In this document: piece after piece, positions 25,891 to 33,768 of the stretch | Layout: each line of letters opens with the position of its first letter | Position numbering within the stretch: position 1 is the first letter of the stretch | Assembly: GCA_030765645.1 (NCBI GenBank) | Contig: JAVCCE010000014.1 | Span: 1-34,320, forward strand | Source: Candidatus Hinthialibacter antarcticus | Lineage (GTDB): Bacteria > Hinthialibacterota > Hinthialibacteria > Hinthialibacterales > Hinthialibacteraceae | Direction of reading: 5' to 3' | Length of the DNA stretch: 34,320 bases | Position numbers and translations under genes: made by a program | The notes under the pieces: generated by a model | What the model was told of the DNA's origin: nothing | Databases searched by the model: none | Seen by the model: the letters and a program-made list of their open reading frames with translations, nothing else

Positions 25891-27372
25891 ATGGGTCTCA
25901 AAGTCTTTTTAGGTAACGGCCCCTGGCTGGTCGATGGGTATTATGGAGTCCGCGCCGGTTCGCGCTGGCCCCATTTGGAAGAAAACGGCAATCAATACCT
26001 GCCGTTTCCGTTCTATTTGGCCTACGCCGCCGCCATGCTCGAAGATAAAGGCCACAAGACCCTGACCGTTGACGGCGTCGCCGAACGCATGCAGGAAGAC
26101 GCCTACGTCCAACGCGCAACCGAATTTATTCCCGATGTCTGTATCTTAGAGGCGTCGGTCGCCTCGCTGCCGATGGATCTGCGCCAAGCGCAAAAGATCA
26201 AAGCGGTCTGTCCCAACACGAAGATTATTTTTTGTGGAATCCACGTTGATATGTACCGCCCCGAGTTTATTGATGAAAACCCGGTGGTCGATTTTGTTCT
26301 CAAGGGTGAATACGACCTGGTAGCGGGCAAACTAATCGACGTGATGGACGCCAAGGGCGATTATTCAACGATTCCAAACCTGGTCTACCGCGACCCGGAC
26401 GGCATAGCCCGCGAGACCGAAAACGGCGAGATCATCATGGACCTCGACTCGCTGCCCTGGCCGCTGCGCCGCGACCTGCCCATGCACAATTATTGGGACC
26501 TGCCGGGCGGAATCCCCGACCCCAGCCTGCAACTCTGGGCCAGCCGGGGCTGCCCGTTTAAGTGCATCTTCTGCGCATGGCCGCAGATCATGTATGGCAA
26601 CAATAAATACCGCACCCGCGACCCCAAAGACATCGTTGACGAGATCGAGTGGTGCGTCAAAGAATACGGCTTTAAGTCGTTCTATTTCGACGACGACACC
26701 TTTAACATCGGCAAGAAACGCATCATGACGTTTTGCGACGAACTCAACAAACGCAACATCGGCTTGCCGTGGGCGGCGATGTCGCGCGCCGATACCTCCG
26801 ACCCTGAAACCTTCAAGGCAATGAAAGACTCCGGCCTGATGGCGATTAAATTCGGCGTCGAGTCGGGTTCGCAACAGTTGGTTGACAACGCCGAGAAAAA
26901 CCTCGACCTCAAAAAAGTCGAAGATGCGGTGACGGTATGCCACGACTTAGGCATCAACGTCCACCTGACGTTTAGCTTCGGGCTTCCCGGCGAAACCTGG
27001 GAAACCGTACGCAAGACCATCAACTTCGCGAAACATCTCGACCCGGAGACGTTGCAGTTCTCTATCATGACGCCGTTCCCCGGTTCGAGTTTTTATAAGA
27101 TGCAAGAAGAAGCCGGTAAGTTGCTCACCAAAGACTGGTCGCAGTATGACGGCGGGACCACCTCGGTCGTCTGCACCGATGAACTCAGCGGCGACGATTT
27201 AGAGAAGGCCCTGCAGATGGCCTACAACCAGTGGGACTGGCACAAGACGCTGCGTCCGCTGCGCGACTTCAATCACTTCAAACGCTTGATGAAGCGTCCC
27301 CGCCATTCGTGGCACACGTTTAAGTTTCTCGCCAAGCGCCACATCCGCCGCATCATGCACGTCGGTGCGTAG
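25891..27372 (+). CDS. B12-binding-type radical SAM protein
   Basis: A 493-residue protein of the BchE-like class. The N-terminal region (about 1-170) is a Rossmann fold of the cobalamin-binding type (KVFLGNGPW, PFYLAYAAAMLEDKGHKTLTVDGVAE, TKIIFCGIHVDMYRPEF, DFVLKGEYD). The expected DxHxxG cobalamin motif is not seen, so B12 may not be bound through a lower His ligand. The radical SAM domain follows, with the 4Fe-4S cysteines in RGCPFKCIFCAW (221, 225, 228), FYFDDDTFNIGKKR, IKFGVESGS and TFSFGLPGET. Substrate unknown; related proteins act in lipid, cofactor or natural-product modification. GGTCTGGAGGAAC precedes the ATG. It ends just before a MITE-like element. Confidence 0.92.
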   Translation: MGLKVFLGNGPWLVDGYYGVRAGSRWPHLEENGNQYLPFPFYLAYAAAMLEDKGHKTLTVDGVAERMQEDAYVQRATEFIPDVCILEASVASLPMDLRQAQKIKAVCPNTKIIFCGIHVDMYRPEFIDENPVVDFVLKGEYDLVAGKLIDVMDAKGDYSTIPNLVYRDPDGIARETENGEIIMDLDSLPWPLRRDLPMHNYWDLPGGIPDPSLQLWASRGCPFKCIFCAWPQIMYGNNKYRTRDPKDIVDEIEWCVKEYGFKSFYFDDDTFNIGKKRIMTFCDELNKRNIGLPWAAMSRADTSDPETFKAMKDSGLMAIKFGVESGSQQLVDNAEKNLDLKKVEDAVTVCHDLGINVHLTFSFGLPGETWETVRKTINFAKHLDPETLQFSIMTPFPGSSFYKMQEEAGKLLTKDWSQYDGGTTSVVCTDELSGDDLEKALQMAYNQWDWHKTLRPLRDFNHFKRLMKRPRHSWHTFKFLAKRHIRRIMHVGA

Positions 27373-27977
27373 GCGCTGGCATAGCGAAAAAAGAAAACCA
27401 ACCCCCCTCTAACTCAATGCCATTGACTTAAGACTCGAAGCCCAGGCTTTTCGCCCCTCTTTTTAAGGGGGGTGGCGCTGAAAGCGCCGGGGGGATCCAA
27501 AAACAGCACAAACAAAGCGATACATTCAAGCAATATCTCAAGGGCTGCCGTCGCCTGCCTGCGGCAGGCAGGCTTCGCGACGCCTTGCCCTTGCCACCCC
27601 TTAAATCAATGACATTGCCCTCTAACTCCACCCGGACTTCGGTGGGAGAACTTGCTGCGCCGCATCGGTGTATGCCGTTGTGGACAACGACGCTCCTTCC
27701 GCCTAATAGCGCTCAATCCATTTGTCGCCCGTCGGATGGCTGACCCCATAACTGCGGCATAAATCCGACTTGCTCCAGTGTCCTGCCATCCAATCCGCGA
27801 TAAACCAAACTTTCCCGTGCATGGCGCAAGTTTCCTTTCAAGGCATCCAACCGACTCCTTTCGTCTCGTCGGCTCATACCTTAAACTTGTAAATGATCTG
27901 ATCGGTTTATACCCTGTTTTGGCTCCCCTTTTTTAAGGGGGGATCAGGCGTAATGATGAAAAACAGAAACGGTTGTT
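27373..27977. other. Intergenic region with a MITE copy and fragments
   Basis: No gene is supported. It contains the complete MITE-like element at 27415-27617, a TTGTGGACAAC palindrome (27671-27681) that also occurs near 256-266 in a GATGCCG/ATGCCG context, and at 27920-27945 another C-rich/GGGGGGATC fragment. The ABC permease promoter should lie near the end. Confidence 0.6.
27415..27617 (+). mobile_element. MITE-like element, complete copy (203 bp)
   Basis: The terminal inverted repeats CAATGCCATTGACTTAAG (27415-27432) and CTTAAATCAATGACATTG (27600-27617) match with two mismatches. The body shares GGCGCTGAAAGCGCCGG, ACAAACAAAGCGATACATTC and GCAATATCTCAAGGGCTGCC with the copies at 6178 and 19940. 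It also carries an inserted palindrome, CCTGCCTGCGGCAGGCAGG (about 27554-27572), that the others lack. Confidence 0.78.
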
Positions 27978-29762
27978 ATGTCGAATTCTTCGATCCAACA
28001 ATTTAACTTCACGCGCTCAGAGATAATACGCTCCACGCTTTTTTTGTGGCGCGAGCGGCCCCACGTGTTCAATAACCCCGTTATCTTGCGCGAAGTGGTG
28101 ACCCATCTGCGCAACCCCGGCACGCTCTGGCAATTGGGCGTGTTTATGTTGGCGAGTTCGATCGTGATCTGCGTCTTTTGGACGATCACGCTCGAACAGA
28201 TGCAACATTCAATCGCGACGAACTTCACCCGCGAAATGTTTATGGTGCTCAACTTATTTTTCGGCAGTTTTATTTTGCTGCTGGTCCCGTTGCAAAGCGC
28301 CGCCGCGATCAACCTTGAAAAAGAGCGCGACAGTTGGGACTTGTTAATCTCCACCAATATATCGCTGGGCAGCATTGTGTTTGGCAAACTGGTTTCGTCG
28401 CTGACTTATATTTGGTTGATCGCCATTTCGTTGTTGCCGATGTACGCCATTCTGATCCCGCTGGGAGGGATTGCTCCGAAGGAGATTTTATTCGTCTTTG
28501 CGATGATGACCGAGGGGTCGCTGTTGGTGGCGGTGTTGGGGCTGACCTGTTCAATCTATTGCAAGCGCGTTATCAGTTCAATCACGGCGACCTACATGAT
28601 CGGCGTAGGGTTCTTTTTCGGTTCGTTTCTTTTCAGCCTGTATTTACGGCAGGAATTGCGCTTGGAATTTCTTTCGTCCTGGCTGATGGCGTCGAATCCG
28701 GTTTTCCCCTATGTTCATTTTTTTGATGGCAGTACGCCGTTTGGAACAAGTGACTTTGTTGGAAGACACCCCTACGCCGCCCATGGCATGATGTACATCG
28801 GTATGATGGCGCTGATGTTGTTGTTTTCGTTTTGGCGCTTGTCAAAACGCGACGGCGTTCGCAGTTGGGAAGATTGGATCAACGATTGGATTGACCGCCG
28901 CGAGAAAACGCGCCTGCAAAAAAGCGCGAACACAATAGCGCTGCCTATGCGCTTGTTGCCCGACTACAAAAACCCGGTCGCGGTCAAAGAGCGACGCGGC
29001 ATCCAGGGGCGGCATCGGGTGCGCTCGTGGATGACGACCATCGGCTTGTTTATACTGCCGCTGATTGTGCTGCCATTGTTTCGAAATGAACGTATGTATT
29101 TTTGGTTTGTCTATGCGTTGGCGCCGATTTTGGTTCCGCTGATGGTTTTGCCGTATGCGTGTAACGCAGTGCGCGGCGAACGCGACCGCAGCACGTGGGA
29201 CCTGCTCAGCACCACGACGTTGACCACTCATCAATTGTTATGGGGAAAATTTTTCGCGGGGCTGCGTCAGTTTGAAGTCCGCTTATGGTCGTACTTGGTG
29301 TTCCCGACGTTTGTGATTTTTTGGATGGGGTTTTTTGGGCAATTCCCCGACCAATTTGAGTTTGACGACATTGGTTGCATTGTCCTCACGTGTTACGCAG
29401 TCGGCGTTTTTTATCTGGCGCTTGGCATTTACCTGTCCTGCGCGTGCCGCAAAACTCTGACTGCGTATGCCATTGGTTTCGGCGTCGCGATACTGGCCTA
29501 CTTTATCATTCCATTGATGATTCTCGTTGTGGTGCAAACTTTTATGCGCGGTATACAAGAAAACATTTGGGTGTTTTGGGCGGCGGTGTCTTCGCCTTGG
29601 ATCGCCGCGATGGCGCATATTAATCCACCCAGAGGCCGTGGTGAAGAATATTATGTCGTGCTCATTTTACAATGCGGCGGACTGTTGTGGGCTGCGTATG
29701 TTCTTTATTTAAAGGCGCGAGACCGCTTGGCCCGATTAAGCGAACGCCGCGACGAGGGCTGA
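27978..29762 (+). CDS. Double-length ABC-2-type transporter permease
   Basis: A 594-residue membrane protein with two homologous permease halves. Half 1 (about 1-290) has LREVVTHLRNPGTLWQLGVF, LLLVPLQSAAAINLEKERDSWDLLISTNISLGSIVFGKL; half 2 (about 300-590) has KNPVAVKERRGIQGRHRVRSW, LVPLMVLPYACNAVRGERDRSTWDLLSTTTLTTHQLLWGKF. The repeated ERDxxWDLL...T...L..GK motif is typical of ABC-2 permeases, and each half has about six hydrophobic segments. It would export an unknown substrate with an ATPase. No ATPase gene is in the 1 kb on either side, so the partner is elsewhere. The ATG at 27978 has only a weak ribosome site. Confidence 0.88.
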   Translation: MSNSSIQQFNFTRSEIIRSTLFLWRERPHVFNNPVILREVVTHLRNPGTLWQLGVFMLASSIVICVFWTITLEQMQHSIATNFTREMFMVLNLFFGSFILLLVPLQSAAAINLEKERDSWDLLISTNISLGSIVFGKLVSSLTYIWLIAISLLPMYAILIPLGGIAPKEILFVFAMMTEGSLLVAVLGLTCSIYCKRVISSITATYMIGVGFFFGSFLFSLYLRQELRLEFLSSWLMASNPVFPYVHFFDGSTPFGTSDFVGRHPYAAHGMMYIGMMALMLLFSFWRLSKRDGVRSWEDWINDWIDRREKTRLQKSANTIALPMRLLPDYKNPVAVKERRGIQGRHRVRSWMTTIGLFILPLIVLPLFRNERMYFWFVYALAPILVPLMVLPYACNAVRGERDRSTWDLLSTTTLTTHQLLWGKFFAGLRQFEVRLWSYLVFPTFVIFWMGFFGQFPDQFEFDDIGCIVLTCYAVGVFYLALGIYLSCACRKTLTAYAIGFGVAILAYFIIPLMILVVVQTFMRGIQENIWVFWAAVSSPWIAAMAHINPPRGRGEEYYVVLILQCGGLLWAAYVLYLKARDRLARLSERRDEG

Positions 29763-29805
29763 GCGCGTTTAACGATATGTCGATCACAACCCCTTAGATA
29801 CATCG

Positions 29806-29885
29806 GGCGCGGGTGCAACTCTGTGAGCGCCTGTGCATAAGGGCCTTAAAGCCCGCACTGAAGCGAAGAGAGATGTACCCGCGCC
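29806..29885. repeat. Hairpin-rich element between convergent genes
   Basis: GGCGCGGGT (29806-29814) is the exact reverse complement of ACCCGCGCC (29877-29885), and a GGGC-CTTAAA-GCCC hairpin lies between. The piece GGGTGCAACTCTG...GCGCCTGTGC (29811-29837) also occurs at 6088-6113. It may act as a two-way terminator for the ABC permease and DNA glycosylase genes. A DnaA-like 9-mer, TGTGCATAA (29832-29840), falls inside. Confidence 0.5.
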
Positions 29886-29922
29886 TGATAGATAAAACGT
29901 AGCAATATTTTTTAGACGGCGT

Positions 29923-30570
29923 CTACTTTTCGCGCCCGCGTTCGATGTTAACGTACGCATACAGATACCACACCGCGACACTGCGATAGGGGCGCCACAC
30001 ATCGCTCACCGCTTCAATTGTTTCACGCGCATTTTTCTCGGGAATCTCGTACAGGTCTTTCACCGCGTTTAAAATGGCGATGTCGTCAAAGGGGAAAACG
30101 TCCGGGCGGTTCATGGTGAAAATCATATACATCTCCGCCGACCAACGGCCTAACCCTCTTACTTTGGTCAGCGTTTCAATGACTTCCTCATCAGGCATGA
30201 AATTCAATTTTCGAAACGAGAGTTCTTTGTTATCGACCAACTCAGCAAGATGGCGAATGTACTCCACCTTACGAGCAGACAACCCGGCGCTACGCATATC
30301 TTGTTCGTTAATTTGCAACAGGTTTTGCGGCGTTATCTTCTTGCCATTTAAAAATACGCGCACGCGACCGCGTATGGTCTCGGAAGCTTTCTTGGATAAC
30401 TGCTGGCTGGCGATGGTGCGATAGAGCGACTCGAACCCGCCGATGCGTTTGTTTTCGATGAGCGTACACGGCCCGATTTGTTTGATGACGCCCGCTAGAG
30501 TCGCATCGTTTTTTTTGAGGTGCGCAATCGCTTTCTTCCTATCGAACGGCGCGGTTGGCTTTGTCGGCAT
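29923..30570 (-). CDS. DNA-3-methyladenine glycosylase II-type (HhH-GPD) enzyme
   Basis: This 215-residue enzyme would remove alkylated bases from DNA in base excision repair. It has FESLYRTIASQQLSKKASETIRGRV, then the helix-hairpin-helix region LTKVRGLGRWSAEMYMIF (about 135-151) and catalytic Asp in DVFPFDDIAILNAVKDLY (FDD at 161-163), as in AlkA. It lacks the N-terminal domain of E. coli AlkA, matching the short form. There is no Fe-S cluster Cys motif, so it is not an Nth/MutY type. The ATG at 30570 follows GGAAGAAGCAAC. The frame continues upstream for 138 codons but that part is antisense to the divergent aminotransferase. The two genes share a 69-base promoter region. Confidence 0.92.
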   Translation of the reverse strand: MPTKPTAPFDRKKAIAHLKKNDATLAGVIKQIGPCTLIENKRIGGFESLYRTIASQQLSKKASETIRGRVRVFLNGKKITPQNLLQINEQDMRSAGLSARKVEYIRHLAELVDNKELSFRKLNFMPDEEVIETLTKVRGLGRWSAEMYMIFTMNRPDVFPFDDIAILNAVKDLYEIPEKNARETIEAVSDVWRPYRSVAVWYLYAYVNIERGREK

Positions 30571-30639
30571 GTTGCTTCTTCCTTTTCGGGCGTACGGGTT
30601 TACGATGGTTATGACATTATACCAAACAAGGACGCTCAC
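30571..30639. promoter_or_regulatory. Shared promoter gap of divergent glycosylase and aminotransferase genes
   Basis: Only 69 bases separate the two start codons. The stretch TTTACG...TGACATTATACC contains plausible -35 and -10 elements for the rightward gene, but no perfect consensus is seen. Each gene has its own purine-rich ribosome site at the edges (GGAAG on the left, AAGGA on the right). Confidence 0.4.
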
Positions 30640-31662
30640 ATGCCAACCATGCCGCCGCGAATTGATATCCCCACCTATTGGCGTGAAAGAGACGCCGTCT
30701 ATCTGCATTTGGGCGAGAACCCGCTGCCGCCGACGGAGAACGTCCAACGCGCCATCGCCGCAGCCGCGCAACACGCCAACCGCTATCCCGATACCAATTG
30801 CCTGGCGCTGCGTAAGAAACTGGCTCTCTATGTCGGCGGCAATGTGAAGCCTGAGAACATCATTGTCGGTAACGGTTCGGATGAATTGATTGACCTCGCG
30901 ACGGTCGCGTTTACGGAAGAAGGCCAATCGGTCGCGACCTTTGAACCGAGTTTTTTTGTGTATCGCTTCGCGGCGCAACGCCATAACCGCAAAGTCGCAA
31001 GACTTGAGCGGACAGTAGAGTTTGATTTACCAAACGCGCAGTCTATCACCAGCGATTCCGCTCTTACATTTATCGCCAACCCCAACAACCCCACCGGAAC
31101 GCTGACTGCGCGTGGTCATCTGCTGGCGGTATTAGATTCATTGCCTGGAGTCAAAGTCATTGATGAATGTTATTTTGAATTCAGCGGCGAGACCGTGGTT
31201 GATTTGATTCATGAGCGCGACGACCTCATTATCTTTCGCAGCCTGTCGAAGAGTTTTTCCCTGGCGGGATTGCGCATTGGGTATGCAATCGCCAGCGGAG
31301 CGCTGATTGAACGCTTGGCGAGTTTTGCGTTGACCTTCCCCGTGAACATCATCGCCCAGGCGGCGGCGGTGGCGGCTTTGAATGACGTGGACGAGATGAA
31401 GCGCCGCGTCGCGCAACTCATTGAGCAGCGCGACTGGCTGGCGGGCGAGATGCGAGCATTAGGCGCGGAAACGCTGCCGTCGTATGCGAATTTTATTTTG
31501 ACGCTGTGGCCGCGTGATGCGGGCCTCGCCGACAAATTACGCGCCGCTGGAATCTTTGTTTCAAACCAAAGCGCCAACATCGGCGGCGAGCGCGTCGCCT
31601 TGCGCATCGGCGTGGGAACGCGCGAAGAAAACCAACGAGTGGTCGACGCGCTGAAACAATAA
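30640..31662 (+). CDS. HisC-like class I/II aminotransferase
   Basis: A 340-residue PLP enzyme of the histidinol-phosphate aminotransferase family, possibly HisC itself. Motifs: LHLGENPLPPTENVQRAI, RYPDTNCLALRKKLALY, IIVGNGSDELIDLA, TFIANPNNPTGT, VKVIDECYFEFSG and FRSLSKSFSLAGLRIGYA with the PLP-binding Lys 204. Related enzymes include CobD (threonine-phosphate decarboxylase) and aromatic aminotransferases; no his or cob genes are adjacent, so the substrate is open. The ATG at 30640 follows AAGGACGCTCAC. The upstream open frame (from 30520) overlaps the divergent glycosylase and is rejected. Confidence 0.9.
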   Translation: MPTMPPRIDIPTYWRERDAVYLHLGENPLPPTENVQRAIAAAAQHANRYPDTNCLALRKKLALYVGGNVKPENIIVGNGSDELIDLATVAFTEEGQSVATFEPSFFVYRFAAQRHNRKVARLERTVEFDLPNAQSITSDSALTFIANPNNPTGTLTARGHLLAVLDSLPGVKVIDECYFEFSGETVVDLIHERDDLIIFRSLSKSFSLAGLRIGYAIASGALIERLASFALTFPVNIIAQAAAVAALNDVDEMKRRVAQLIEQRDWLAGEMRALGAETLPSYANFILTLWPRDAGLADKLRAAGIFVSNQSANIGGERVALRIGVGTREENQRVVDALKQ

Positions 31663-31963
31663 GGCGATCCCCAGATGGAAACGGTGGGTTGAGAACCCAG
31701 CCTGCACTTTCTTTCGTGTCATCGCGAGCGTAGCGAAGCGATCTCGGTATCAATAAAACCGTAGCCGTAGCGGCTGTCTTGAAATTCAAGGCCAGTGTTG
31801 TTGTAGTAGAACCATGCCTCCCTTTTTAAGGAAGGTGGCGCGTAAGCGCCGGAGGGATCAGCCGTAGGGTGGGTCGCACTTTTTGACCCACCACTTAATT
31901 GATTCAAACATATATTCGGTGGGTCGAAAATGACCCACTCTACATTGAATTATTATCAATAAA
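31663..31963. other. Intergenic region with REP-like palindromes
   Basis: No gene is seen between the convergent aminotransferase and GNAT genes. It holds family A palindromes at 31683-31702, 31864-31892 and 31918-31943 and a fragment of the MITE body (CTTTTTAAGGAAGGTGGCGC...GGAGGGATCA, about 31822-31859). Confidence 0.65.
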
Positions 31964-32479
31964 TTACGCTTGAAATTCACTCTCGAGAACTGACATCACG
32001 ATGATGTCCTGATAGGCGCCTTGGGTGAAGAAGCATTCGCGCAGGCGGCCTTCTTCAACAAAGCCGAGTTTGCGGTACAGGCCCGCCGCGCGTTCGTTAA
32101 ACGCGAACACCTGCAAACACACGCGATGCAGATTGAGTTCAGCAAAACAATAGCGTACCAATGTTAAAAACGCGTCTTTGCCATAGCCTTTACCCTGGTG
32201 CGAGGGGTCGAGGTGGATGCCGATTTCGGCCTGTCGGTTTTTGTGGTCGAGGTCTTTGAGCAAGACGTAGCCCACCGCCTCCTGCTGTTTGGCGTCAACA
32301 ATAAACACTTTCGTACGCGACGTTGCGTACGCTTGATACCATTTGTTTTGTTCAATATCGGAAACCGGCAGGTCGCTGAAATGCAGCCCCATCAATTCGG
32401 GATGATTGCGCCAAGCGCGCAGACGCTCTACGTCACGTTCTTCGATGGCGCGTAATGTGGTGATCTCGCCGCAAATCAT
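31964..32479 (-). CDS. GNAT N-acetyltransferase (PseH/RimJ-like)
   Basis: A 171-residue acetyltransferase. The N-terminal TLRAIEERDVERLRAWRNHPELMGLHF, the acetyl-CoA loop HLDPSHQGKGYGKDAFLTLVRY, LHRVCLQVFAFNERAAGLYRKLGFVEEGRLRE and the C-terminal YQDIIVMSVL are the usual RimJ/PseH arrangement. Together with the aminotransferase gene 2 bases upstream, it most likely N-acetylates an amino-sugar nucleotide, as PseH does after PseC. Alternatives such as ribosomal-protein acetylation cannot be excluded. The ATG at 32479 is chosen; the longer open frame starting near 32920 is antisense-frame artefact of the upstream gene. Confidence 0.9.
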   Translation of the reverse strand: MICGEITTLRAIEERDVERLRAWRNHPELMGLHFSDLPVSDIEQNKWYQAYATSRTKVFIVDAKQQEAVGYVLLKDLDHKNRQAEIGIHLDPSHQGKGYGKDAFLTLVRYCFAELNLHRVCLQVFAFNERAAGLYRKLGFVEEGRLRECFFTQGAYQDIIVMSVLESEFQA

Positions 32480-32481
32480 AG

Positions 32482-33768
32482 TCAGGCCTTTTCGTTGAAC
32501 GTCAACACCGTGTGTATGACATACTCGACTTGCTCGTCGGTCATATCGGGGAACATCGGCAGGCTGAGGATGCGCTTCCAAATTTCTTCGGCGATGGGAC
32601 AGCGCGCGCCGCGACCGGCGTAGTAGGGGTGTTTGTGAATCGGGAAATAATGGACGCCCGGCGCTACGCCGTTGGCTTTGAGATGAGTAATCAAGCGGTC
32701 GCGTTCCGGCGTTTTGATGTGATAAATATGCCATGACGAAAAGACATCGTCGTGTTCGGGCGGCGTTTCGATCCAAGCCACGTCGTTGAAGGCTTCGTTG
32801 TAGCGCTCGGCGATGCGGCGGCGCTTGCCGTTGTTTTCTTCGAGGCGGCGCAACTGCACCCGCCCCATCGCAGCCGCCATATCGCTCAGGTGATATTTGT
32901 AGCCAAGATCGTTGACCCAATACTGCCAGGCGTAGACGCTTTCATGGGCGGTGCGCACATAGGTATCTTTTGAAATGCCCATCCAACGCAACTCGCGCAG
33001 TTTTTTCGCCCAGTCGCCGTTGTTAGTCGCGACCGCGCCGCCTTCGCCGCAGGTCAGGTTCTTCACCGCATGAAACGAAAAACAAGTCGCAGGCGAAAGC
33101 CCGCCGATTTGTTTGCCTTTATAAAACGCGCCGCAGGCATGGGCCGCGTCTTCAATGATTTTAATGTCGCGGTCGCCGATGATTTCGCGCAGGCGGTCGA
33201 GTTCGACCGGATGGCCGCCGTAATGCACTGGCATAATCGCTTTGGTATTTTTGGTGATCTTGCGTTTTACGTCGTTGGGGTTCATGCACAAGGTGTCTTC
33301 ACAGACATCCGCAAACACCGGGGTCGCGCCGCAATATTCCACCACGTGTCCGGTTGAAATAAACGTGACCGTGGGGACGATCACTTCGTCGCCGGGCTGC
33401 AAATCGAGCAGCAACAACGCTAGGTGCAACGCCGCTGTCCCTGAATTGACCGCGACCACATGCTCGACGCCGAAGGCTTCGCCCAGTTCTTTTTCAAACT
33501 CGGCGGTGACCGGGCCGAGCCCAAGCCAGCCGGAACGCATCACGTCCGTCACCGCTTGAATTTCTTCTTCGGTGATGGAGGGACGAAACACGGGGATCTG
33601 CTCGTCCGCTTGTTTTGCTTTCGAGTAAGGCGGGTGGATATGCGCGACATTTTTTAGCGGCACGGCTTCGCTCCCAAGGGCTATTGGCGCGTTCATTCGC
33701 GGCTGACGCCGCTTTAATTTGGCGGCCAGATAGCGAATGGGTTTCAGCGCAGCATTCTGCGTATTCAT
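32482..33768 (-). CDS. DegT/DnrJ/EryC1/StrS-type sugar aminotransferase
   Basis: A 428-residue PLP enzyme that aminates a keto-sugar nucleotide. An N-terminal extension of about 55 residues precedes the family core: QIPVFRPSITEEEIQAV, AVNSGTAALHLALL, GDEVIVPTVTFISTGHVV, PVHYGGHPVEL, IEDAAHACGA (Asp 207) and CFSFHAVKNLTCGEGGA with the PLP Lys 236. The C-terminal half has GYKYHLSDMAAAMGRVQLRRL and PGVHYFPIHKHPYY. It lies 2 bases before the GNAT gene, so the two form an operon resembling the PseC-PseH pair of amino-sugar synthesis. GAGGG lies 7 bases before the ATG at 33768. Confidence 0.93.
   Translation of the reverse strand: MNTQNAALKPIRYLAAKLKRRQPRMNAPIALGSEAVPLKNVAHIHPPYSKAKQADEQIPVFRPSITEEEIQAVTDVMRSGWLGLGPVTAEFEKELGEAFGVEHVVAVNSGTAALHLALLLLDLQPGDEVIVPTVTFISTGHVVEYCGATPVFADVCEDTLCMNPNDVKRKITKNTKAIMPVHYGGHPVELDRLREIIGDRDIKIIEDAAHACGAFYKGKQIGGLSPATCFSFHAVKNLTCGEGGAVATNNGDWAKKLRELRWMGISKDTYVRTAHESVYAWQYWVNDLGYKYHLSDMAAAMGRVQLRRLEENNGKRRRIAERYNEAFNDVAWIETPPEHDDVFSSWHIYHIKTPERDRLITHLKANGVAPGVHYFPIHKHPYYAGRGARCPIAEEIWKRILSLPMFPDMTDEQVEYVIHTVLTFNEKA

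Noticed and set aside
29832-29840. DnaA-box-like TGTGCATAA
   Set aside because: Isolated single match inside a hairpin element, at the rate expected by chance.
30571-30984. 138-codon upstream extension of the DNA glycosylase frame
   Set aside because: It is antisense to the divergent aminotransferase; a good ribosome site precedes the ATG at 30570.
32480-32920. Upstream extension of the GNAT frame
   Set aside because: Arg/Pro-rich shadow of the aminotransferase gene; the GNAT domain starts properly at 32479.
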